In this document: positions 56,149-64,000 of the stretch, in pieces
Layout of the letters: each line of letters opens with the position of its first letter
How positions within the stretch are numbered: the stretch's first letter is position 1
Notes under the pieces: model-generated
The model's input: the letters and a program-made list of their open reading frames with translations, nothing else
What the model was told of the DNA's origin: nothing
Database searches by the model: none
Translations under genes and position numbers: made by a program
From: Odontesthes bonariensis
Lineage: Eukaryota > Chordata > Actinopteri > Atheriniformes > Atherinopsidae
DNA length: 64,000 bases
Assembly: GCF_027942865.1 (NCBI RefSeq)
Contig: NC_134520.1
Span: 1,796,501-1,860,500, forward strand
Reading direction: 5' to 3'

Positions 56149-57813
56149 CTAAGTGCCCCCCCTGCTGGGCCCCCAGCTGCTATTGCATCTTCTAATCCAA
56201 ATCCACTGGCTGGATTTTACTGCTTTATCTGACACCTCCTGCACTATTTTCCTCACACTCTGTCCACTTACACCCAGCTCCCTCAACAATGAGACAACAG
56301 ACTTTGCAACAAATCCTCTACATCCTACTTCCACTGGACAGATTCTAACCTTCTATCCTCGCTGCTCTGCTTCTGCCCCCAACTTTACATATCTAAGCTT
56401 TTTCCTTTCATATGCTTCTGCTACTAATTCCTCCCAAGGAACAGTCAGCTCTATGAAATAGACTCTCATTCTACTCCTAGACCACAAGACTATATCAGGC
56501 CTTAGGTTTGTTGAGGCTATTTCCTGGGGAACAACAAGTTTATTTCCTAAATCTACCTGCATCTCCCAATCACAAGCATTCTCCATGCTGCCGTGCCTCC
56601 TTATCGTCTTTTTAACTTTCTCCCCCTCTTGAACAAACTGAATTGCAACTCTCTTCAACTTGGACCCTCCTAAGTTTACCTGCCTTCGTTTATCTTCAAT
56701 ACCTGCAGCTAAGCTTCTTAATACTTGGTCATGTCGCCATGTATACCGGCCTTGTGACAGACTAACCTTACAACCTGACAAAATATGCCTTAGAGTTGCA
56801 GTACCTGAACATAACGAGCATAACGGGTCTCCATTTACCCAGAGTTTTAGGTTCTGGGGAGTTGGCAATACATCATATGTTGCCCCTATCAAAAATCTAA
56901 TACTCCTTTCCTCCATACTCCACAGTTCTTTCCAACTAAGCTTTTTCTTCTCTACACCTTCCCAATTCACCCACCGTCCCTGCTTTGCCTGAGCCACTGC
57001 CTTTGCACCCCTTAACATTTCCTCCTGTCTACGAATCTGCTCAACAACTAGCTTTCTCTTCTCCTTGGGACCTGCTCTACTCCACACTGGTTTGCCTGGG
57101 CCAAGCCCCAAGCCTCCCCGGCCTATTTGCACATTACCCACAATCTCTGTATGTCTAAGAGTTGCTTCTGCCTCCTGAGCTGCCATTCTTGGTTTCCACT
57201 TCCTCCCCTTGGTTGGGTTTGGAACCACCTTACTAACTACCACATCTTTACTCCCAGCTAACAGGAGCTCTGTCCTAACTTTAGTACATTTAAACTCCTC
57301 TACTAGACTAGATACTGGGAGCTGGAGTATGCCTTTCCCATACAGTGCCACAGTACTTAAGCATCGAGGAACACTTAGTCACTTCCTAATATAAAAGCTA
57401 ACTAATCTTTCCATTTTCTCTACAACAGATAATGGAATCTCATACACAGACAATGGCCACATCAACCTAGGAAACAATCCAAACTGCAGACACCACAGCT
57501 TCAACTTTCCTGGAAGCTCCGATTTATCTATTCTATCCAGTCCCTCAGCAACATCTTTCCGAAACTGCACTGCCTGCTTTCCATCATTCATGTCTGCCTG
57601 GTACCACCTACCTAAACTCTTTACTGCCTTTTCCCTTATTATTGGAATGCTTTCTTCATCTATTACAAACTTTCTATCTCTTAATTTCCCTCTAATTATT
57701 GAGATACTTCTAGACTTAGGAGGTTTGATTTTCATCCCAGCCCACTTTAGATTTTTATTAAGTCTCTCAAGTATTCTCTTCATACATGGCACTGTTGTAG
57801 TCACTAACGTCAT
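56149..57813 (-). pseudogene. RLE-type (R2-superclade) LINE, RT C-terminus plus endonuclease
   Basis: Minus strand. 57813-57379 (144 codons) is RT sequence just after the active site (NLKWAGMKIKPPKSRSISI; KAVKSLGRWYQAD). 57351-56353 (332 codons) contains a zinc-knuckle-like LCSLCSGTATLRHILSGC and then a restriction-like endonuclease motif PDIVLWSRSRMRVYFIELT. The frame stops at a TAG at about 56353 where a Trp codon is expected, and the same frame continues for about 61 codons to 56149. A frameshift lies between the two main pieces. The 5' half is missing. Assignment to the restriction-like-endonuclease group is by motif order. Confidence 0.7.
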
Positions 57814-58099
57814 ATAAATTAATAATAAATGAATAAATCAATCAACAATTAAATAAATAAAAGGGGCCAAAGACGCAACCTTGCACAAATTGTAATCCTG
57901 TTAAGTAACCCCCATTCTCACTGAATGTAACTGTAATCTGAGTACATCGTTTTTGCTTGTACTGTAACGGATTACAGTTACTTTTATTTTGTATCCTTTT
58001 ACCGTAACTCCGTTACATGTAATCCGTTACTCCCCAACCCTGTTCATATTCTGTAGTTCACTAAATAATCTATGTTCCTAGTTTGTACATTTACACTCT

Positions 58100-58460
58100 G
58101 CTCATACAAACGAAATGTATGTCAGATAGGTCTGGTATAGTAGATACACGCCTGAAACAACACTCACACACACACATTGTTTATCACATCCAAAGAACAT
58201 GACAAAGACGGTGGATGGCCTGCTCATATCACTAGCAAAAGTCCAATTATACTTTGTCGAGTGTAAGTACAACCTCTGTGAGATAAAGGTGAACATAAAT
58301 ATGAAATGTGTCTGGATATTGGTATCTCTCTGATGGAGGCCCTGCGTGGGCTCTGTCTCTCCGAGTTCAGCACGGCTAAACTTCACATGTGACCACGAAT
58401 AAATACTTTGTTTAACTTAAGATTTCTCCAGCTTGTTCTTGGGCTTCCAATAAAAGAACA
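58100..58460 (+). repeat. Probable LTR end of a third, unrelated ERV
   Basis: Non-coding stretch with AATAAA at about 58398-58403 and again at 58449-58454, ending ...GAACA just before a PBS-like sequence at 58464-58482 (TGGTGCCGTGGACCCGGAT). The left boundary and the partner LTR were not found. The splice donor-like AAG|gtgagc at about 58566 fits a retroviral leader. Confidence 0.45.
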
Positions 58461-58738
58461 GTTTGGTGCCGTGGACCCGGATTGGCTGACTCAGACTGTC
58501 CGAGGGAGGACTGCTGGAGGTGATGGGGACCCTTTTTTCAGACTATTTGAGGCGCCCGAACATAAGGTGAGCAGAAAACCTCTTATATGAATATATGTGA
58601 AATTTCTGCACATTGGTCATGCTAAATTAAGTTGTCTGAATTAAGATGTCCTCATTAAAAATCCAAGTATAAATTTACTGTCTGATGGTCACATTGAATG
58701 TTGATACGTAAAGTATAAACACATTTGAAAAAATTTGA

Positions 58739-59388
58739 ATGTCACAAAAAATGATCAATGAGTGGAAAACATGTAAACCCGGCTCTTTGGGGTCGGCATT
58801 ATTTGACACCTTGACTAAATGGCAGGAAAAAGCAGAAATATTTCTGGCAAAAGTTAAATTCTCTATTCAGAGACAGTCCTCTGCACAACTACCACATCAA
58901 ATGCCAGTCAAGACGTTATCTTCTCCAGAGACACATCCTACTACACAAGAAGATAAGACGCCTCCGTCCAACATAACTGACACATTTGAACCACGGTCAA
59001 AAGAAACCCAATCACAGGAAGCACCATCTGAACCTATCTACATGAATAGATCAGGGGCTGCAAATGGTGGTCCCTCAGTAAATGACCTGACTTCTGTGTT
59101 TGAGCAAAACAGACCGAGTGAGTGGACAAATCGTACTGAACAGTCACGATACCATAATCTGACACGTCCCTGCTCAGAAACCAGATAGTGGTAATATTCA
59201 CTCTCGCACAGACATCCGTCACAGTCATCATCAGATGCCATTGGTAATGGCATCTACTAGTGATGGTCGCACTACTACCACGTATAATCCATTCTCCTTG
59301 CAGGACACTGTAATGATTAAATCCCAGTTACCAGAGATAAATAAAATAGTCCCAGCCCTAGGTGATTTCAGACGAGTATTTGCCTGTT
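58739..59388 (+). pseudogene. gag: Retroviral gag fragment, third ERV
   Basis: An open frame of 149 codons (58739-59188), Ser/Pro/Thr-rich in its second half, like a matrix-p12 region. After a frameshift it continues with YNPFSLQDTVMIKSQLPEI, which resembles the start of a gammaretrovirus-type capsid, and stops at about 59388. No capsid remainder or pol follows. Unlike the gag of ERV A/B. The call rests on position after a PBS-like site and the capsid-start pattern. Confidence 0.5.
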
Positions 59389-59745
59389 AGATTCGGTTCT
59401 TTTAATTGGAAGCTCAAGAACGGACCGGAGTAATTCAAGTGAAAATGAAGTCTTTGACGGCAACAAGTGAAGTATCTCAGCGCTGGTCTCGGTATGACAG
59501 AACTCTCCCAGGAATCCGTCAGACAGAGCCCCAATTTCCGGTTGTAATTTGTATTTATAGCCTCATAGGTTGGACTCACACTCGACCGAGTATGATTGGA
59601 CATGAGTAGGTTCAACATGCTTCGTCATATTCTCTGGATCAGCCCAAAACAATGTGTGTGTGAATCTGCCCTTGCTTTCCCAATTGTTTTGTCTCCCTAC
59701 TCCTGGATCACTTTAGGTCATCATGGAAAAGTACTGAGACTTATT
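59389..59745. other. Unassigned stretch between ERV fragment and L2 copy 3
   Basis: About 360 bp without a recognisable gene. The TTAGATTCGGTTCTTTT and GAAGCTCAAGAACGGA blocks near 59390-59425 look like an LTR edge but no partner was found. Confidence 0.4.
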
Positions 59746-62531
59746 TCAATTCAATTCAATTCATTTTTATTTATATAGCGCCAAATACAACAAATGTCAT
59801 CTCAAGGCACTTAGATAATAAAGTCCAATTCAAGCCAATTGGAATTCAATTAATTGTAATCATAATTATTCATAAAATAATCCAATTCGTTCATATAGAG
59901 CCAATTCAAAAACAATTTCCTAGCTAAGGAAACCAACAGATTGCACTGAAAACTTTTTCTTTTTCGGTCCAATCTCCCGTCCTGAGCGTGCCTGAGGCGA
60001 CTTTGGAGAGAAACGACTCCCTTTTAACAGGAAGAAACCTCTGGCAGAACCAGACTCAGGAAGGGTGGCCATCCGCCTCCACCAGCTGGGGTTTGAGAAG
60101 ACAGAAAGGGAGGGAGGGGGGGAGGGGGCCGCGGCGGCAGCATTGTAACACCATTCAAAGGATATCTGTTGGAACAGGGAAACACGAGTTAATGACCACA
60201 ATAATGTCACATGTACATAAAGAGAGTAAAGTGAGGAAAGGTGTGACAGATGAGGCCCCCCAGCAGTCTGGGCCTATAGCAGCTTAACTATGGGATGTTT
60301 CAGGATCACCTAAGCCATCCCTAACTATAAGCTTTATAAAAAAGGAAAGTTTTAAGCCTGGTCTTAAAAGTGGAAAGGGTGTCTGCTTCCCGAACATTTA
60401 CTGGCAGCTTATTCCACAAGAGAGGGTCCTGATAACTGAAGGCTCTGCCTCCCATTCTACTTTTAGAAACTCTGGGAACCTCAAGTAAACCTGCAGTTTG
60501 GGAATGAAGTGCTCTGTTAGGAAAATATCTTACAATGACATCTTTAAGATATGATGGAGCTCGGTCATTAAGAGCTTTATATGTAAGGAGAAGAATCTTA
60601 AATTCTATTCTGAATTTAACAGGGAGCCAATGAAGAGAAGCTAAAACTGGAGAAATATGATCTCTGCTGTTAGTTTTCATCAGAACTCTGGCTGCAGCAT
60701 TTTGGATCAACTGAAGGCTTTTCAGAGAATATGTGGGACAGCCCAATAATAAAGAATTACAGTAGTCCAATCTTGAAGTAACAAATGCATGGACTAGTTT
60801 TTCTGCATCACTCTGAGACAAGATGTTCCTGATTTTAACAATATTACGAAGATGAAAGAAGGCAGTCCTAGAAACCTGTTTTATATGCGAGTCAAATAAT
60901 AAATTCTGGTAAAAAATAACTCCAAGGTTCCTCACTGTAGAACTAGAAGCCAAGGAAATACCATCTAGAGTAACTATATAGCTAGACAATTTCTCCCTGA
61001 AACGCTCAGGTCCAAAGATAACGACTTCAGTTTGTCTGAATTTAGAAGCAGACAGTTCTGAGTCATCCAGGTCTTTATGTCTTTAAGACATGCTTGTAGT
61101 CTGACCAACCTATTGGGTTCATCTGGTTTTATAGATAAGTACAGCTGAGTATCATCAGCAAAGCAATGGAAATTTATGCCATGCTGTCTAATAATGTTAC
61201 CTAATGGAAGCATGTATAAAGTGAAAAGAATCGGTCCAAGCACAGAACCCTGGGGAACTCCATGACTTACTCTGGTGTGTGAGGAAGATTCTTCATTTAC
61301 AAGAACAAACTGAAATCTATCAGATAAATATGACTTAAACCAGCCTAATGCAGTTCCTTTAATCCCAATAACATGTTCAAGTCTCTGTAAGATAAAATAC
61401 TGTGATCCGCTATCAGAGGCTAAGAGGAGATCATTGGTAACTTTCAGCAGTGCAGTTTCTGTGCTATGATGCACTCTGAATCCTGACTGAAACTCTTCAA
61501 ACTGATTATTTCTGTGGAAATGATCACAAAGCTGAGTTGCAACTATTTTTTCAAGAACTTTAAACATAAAAGGGAGATTGGATATAGGTCTATAATGAGC
61601 CAACACCTCTGAATCAAGAGTAGGTTTTTTTAAGTAAAGGTTTAATTACAGCAACCTTAAAAGTCTGAGGTACATATCCTGTCAACAAAGACAGATTGAT
61701 CAAATCCAATATGGAAGTGTCAATTAAGGGGAAAACCTCCTTGAACAGTCTGGTTGGGATTGGGTCTAAAACACAAGTTGATAGTTTAGAAGAGATTATT
61801 GCTGTTGTTAGTTCAGAGAGATCAACTGGACAGAAGCCATCTAAAAACAAATCAGGTTCTAAACATACTTCTAAAGCTGCTGTACTTGATGATACATCAC
61901 TGATAATAGTGGGAAGGACTCCATCAATCTTCTCTCTAATAGAAACAATTTTTGGCTCAGCAGAGCTCGGACTCTTAGTCAGACTGGCTACAGTGCTGAA
62001 GAGAAACCTGGGATTATTCTTATTCTCTTCTATCAATGATGAATAATAAGCAGTTCTAGCTTTACGAAGGGCTTTCTTATACGTTATTAAACTATCTTTC
62101 CAGACTAACTGAGACTCTTCTAAATTAGAGGAACACCACTGTCTCTCCAGCTTTCTTGCAGTCTGCTTTAAAGCACGCAGCTGTGAATTATACCAAGGAG
62201 CCAACCTCTTCTGACTGATTACCCTCCTTTTCAGAGGGGCAACATTGTCCAGTGCTGTACGCATTGAAACTATAGTGCTGTCAACAAAAGAGTCAAGTGT
62301 TGCTGGAGTAAAGTTTAGGTAGTCGTCCTCTGTCATATCTGCACATGGCAGTGAAGAAAAGGATGATGGAATTAATTCTTTAAATCTGGTTACAGCATCC
62401 TCTGATAGACACCTTCTATATGTAAATATCTTCTCAGAAACTGTATAGTCAAGTAATGTAAACTCAAAGGTTATCTAAAAATGGTCAGATAAGACAGGGT
62501 TATGAGGGAACACTGTTAACTGTTCACTCTC
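59746..62531 (-). mobile_element. L2/Maui-type LINE, copy 3 (5' truncated)
   Basis: (ATTCA)n tail at 59746-59762, conserved 3' tail, fuller 3' UTR than copy 1, ORF2 remnants at 60321-62470. Homology to copy 1 ends at 62531 (corresponding to about 12253), where another LINE begins. Confidence 0.9.
60321..62470 (-). pseudogene. L2 copy 3 ORF2, multiply broken
   Basis: Open pieces 62336-61614, 61606-60974 and 60989-60321. The 61614/61606 break is at the same seven-A run as in copy 2. A deletion of about 45 bp removes the catalytic [12 protein letters not shown] motif, and another removes part of FINKIVS. A further frameshift separates the last two pieces. Not functional. Confidence 0.88.
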
Positions 62532-64000
62532 CGGCCCGCCGGCGAGCGCCTGGTGGCCGGGTCTGTGCCCGTGGGGCTCGGTCGGGCACAGCCCGAAGAA
62601 ATGACACGGATCCCCCTTCCGACAGGCTCACCACCCGTGGGAGGGGCCCTGGGGGTTGGGTGCAGTGTGAGCTGGGCGGCAGCCGAAGGCGGGGACCTTG
62701 GCGGTCTGATCCTCGGCTACTGAAGCTGGCTCTTGGGACGTGGAACGTCACCTCTCTGCTGGGGAAGGAGCCTGAGCTGGTGCGCGAGGCTGAGTGGTTC
62801 CGGCTAGATATAGTCGGACTCACCTCGACGCATGGCTTGGGCTCCGGAACCAGCCTCCTCGAGAGGGGTTGGACTCTCTTCCACTCTGGAGTTGCCCGCG
62901 GTGAGAGGCGTAGAGCAGGTGTGGGCATACTTATTGCCCCCCGGCTGTGCGCCTGTACATTGGGGTTCACCCCGGTAGACGAGAGGGTAGCCTCCCTCCG
63001 CCTTAGGGTGGGGGGACGGGTCCTGACTGTTGTTTGTGCCTATGCGCCGAACGCCAGTTCAGAGTACCCACCCTTTTTGGAGTCCCTGGAGGAGGCACTG
63101 GAGAGTGCTCCTCCGGGAGACTCCCTCGTCCTGCTGGGGGACTTCAATGCTCATGTGGGCAATGACAGTGAGACCTGGAGGGGCGTGATTGGGAGGAACG
63201 GCCCCCCCGATCTGAATCAGAGTGGTGTTTTGTTGTTGGACTTCTGTGCTCGTCAAGGACTGTCCATAACGAACACCATGTTCAGGCATAAGGGTGTCCA
63301 TATGTGCACTTGGCACCAGGACACCCTAGGCCGCAGCTCGATGATCGACTTTGTGGTTGTATCGTCGGACTTGCGGCCGTATGTCCTGGACACTCGGGTG
63401 AAGAGAGGGGCGGAGCTGTCAACTGATCACCACCTGGTGGTGAGTTGGCTCCGCTGGTGGGGGAGGAAGCCGGTCAGACCTGGCAGGCCCAAACGTATTG
63501 TGAGGGTCTGTTGGGAACGGCTGGCGGAATCCCCTGTAAGGAGGAGTTTCAACTCCCACCTCCAGCAGAGCTTCAACCATGTCCCGAGGGAGGTGGGGGA
63601 CATTGAGCCCGAATGGGCCATGTTCCGTGCCTCCATTGTTAAGGCGGCCGACCAGAGCTGTGGTCGTAAGGTGGTCGGTGCCTGTCGTGGCGGCAATCCC
63701 CGAACCCGCTGGTGGACACCAGTGGTGAGGGAAGCCGTCAAGCTGAAGAAGGAGTCCTATCGGGCCTTTTTGGCCAGTGGGACTCTGGAAGCAGCTGATG
63801 GGTACCGACAGGCCAAGCGGAACGCGGCCTCGGCGATTGCTGAGCCAAAAACTCGGGCTTGGGAGGAGTTCGGGGAGGCCATGGAGAATGACTTCCGGAC
63901 GGCCTCGAGGAGATTCTGGTCCACCATCCGGCGGCTCAGGGGGGGAAAGCGGTGCACCGTCAACACCGTGTATAGTGAGGGCGGGGCTCTGCTGACTTCT
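62532..64000 (+). mobile_element. APE-type LINE (RTE/I-like), 5' part, runs off the window
   Basis: Begins abruptly at the L2 copy 3 junction and contains the open frame described next. The sequence is GC-rich compared with the L2 copies. The reverse transcriptase would lie beyond 64000. Confidence 0.8.
62720..64000 (+). CDS. LINE AP-endonuclease region, open to the window end
   Basis: The frame starting with the codon at 62720 is open to 64000 (about 427 codons here); it has no stop upstream to the junction either, and no obvious start codon. Motifs in order: [60 protein letters not shown] (catalytic Asp/Asn), [37 protein letters not shown] and [11 protein letters not shown] (catalytic Asp-His), which together are the AP-endonuclease fold of non-LTR retrotransposons. 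The segment after it ([32 protein letters not shown]) is the usual linker before RT. Clade is uncertain; RTE- or I-like by impression. Confidence 0.82.
   Translation, partial: MKLALGTWNVTSLLGKEPELVREAEWFRLDIVGLTSTHGLGSGTSLLERGWTLFHSGVARGERRRAGVGILIAPRLCACTLGFTPVDERVASLRLRVGGRVLTVVCAYAPNASSEYPPFLESLEEALESAPPGDSLVLLGDFNAHVGNDSETWRGVIGRNGPPDLNQSGVLLLDFCARQGLSITNTMFRHKGVHMCTWHQDTLGRSSMIDFVVVSSDLRPYVLDTRVKRGAELSTDHHLVVSWLRWWGRKPVRPGRPKRIVRVCWERLAESPVRRSFNSHLQQSFNHVPREVGDIEPEWAMFRASIVKAADQSCGRKVVGACRGGNPRTRWWTPVVREAVKLKKESYRAFLASGTLEAADGYRQAKRNAASAIAEPKTRAWEEFGEAMENDFRTASRRFWSTIRRLRGGKRCTVNTVYSEGGALLTS

Larger units (their letters stand above)
54866..58042. mobile_element. hAT-type element inserted in Rex1, 3177 bp, carrying LINE fragments
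   Basis: Termini CAGTGTTGGG / CCCAACCCTG, with subterminal gtaatccattac-type blocks on both sides, and the 8-bp duplication TTCATATT (54858-54865, 58043-58050). No hAT transposase is seen. The interior holds an L2 3'-end fragment and a piece of an RLE-type LINE, acquired by later insertion. Confidence 0.88.

Noticed and set aside
1..64000. tRNA, rRNA or snRNA genes
   Set aside because: None was recognised by eye; a covariance-model scan would be needed to exclude small or degenerate ones.

Overview
The window is vertebrate nuclear DNA, almost certainly from a teleost fish. Its only host genes are three tandem, same-strand flavin-containing monooxygenase (FMO) paralogues with vertebrate-type split exons. 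Everything around them is typical fish repeat content: L2/Maui-type and Rex1/Babar LINEs, hAT, PIF/Harbinger and piggyBac-like DNA elements and their MITEs, and gammaretrovirus-like endogenous retroviruses (ERVs). There is no operon, CRISPR array or other prokaryotic architecture.

Layout. 1-1512: upstream region with a CRE palindrome, a TATA box and a non-coding first exon. 2894-8002: FMO gene 1, ten coding exons, 552 codons plus stop, intact. 9149-12850: L2 LINE (minus) with a 959-aa endonuclease/RT frame. 13497-13686: stray copy of the 3' part of FMO gene 2 exon 6. 13863-17375: FMO gene 2, ten coding exons, 563 aa, intact. 18890-28797: ERV A (minus). 29507-32668: pile of DNA-transposon fragments (THAP-like, ZMYM-type hAT, GTF2IRD2-type hAT with two insertions inside it). 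32669-35471: second L2 copy (plus), which ends inside exon 7 of FMO gene 3. 35472-37331: the surviving 3' half of FMO gene 3. 37779-40118: MITEs. 39691-58100: a Rex1 LINE split by nested insertions (a 714-bp TIR element, in it ERV B, in it a hAT, in it two MITEs; separately a second hAT carrying two LINE fragments). 58100-59390: a third, different retroviral fragment. 59746-62531: third L2 copy. 62532-64000: 5' part of another APE-type LINE whose open frame runs off the window.

How it fits together. The FMO genes encode microsomal FAD/NADPH enzymes that oxygenate soft nucleophiles (N- and S-containing compounds). Genes 1 and 2 keep the FAD site, the FMO fingerprint, the NADPH site and a hydrophobic C-terminal tail. 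Their exon lengths (132, 189, 166, 143, 197/200, 356 in total for exon 7, 73) follow the classic vertebrate FMO plan, but extra introns interrupt exon 7 and the last exon at positions that differ between paralogues. Gene 3 lost its FAD-binding half at an L2 junction. The two ERVs share the same large pol deletion; ERV A has LTRs with no base substitutions although its genes are broken, so it was probably mobilised in trans by an intact relative.

All assignments rest on reading motifs, splice sites, terminal repeats and target-site duplications by eye; no database search was run. Family names for repeats are recognition calls.
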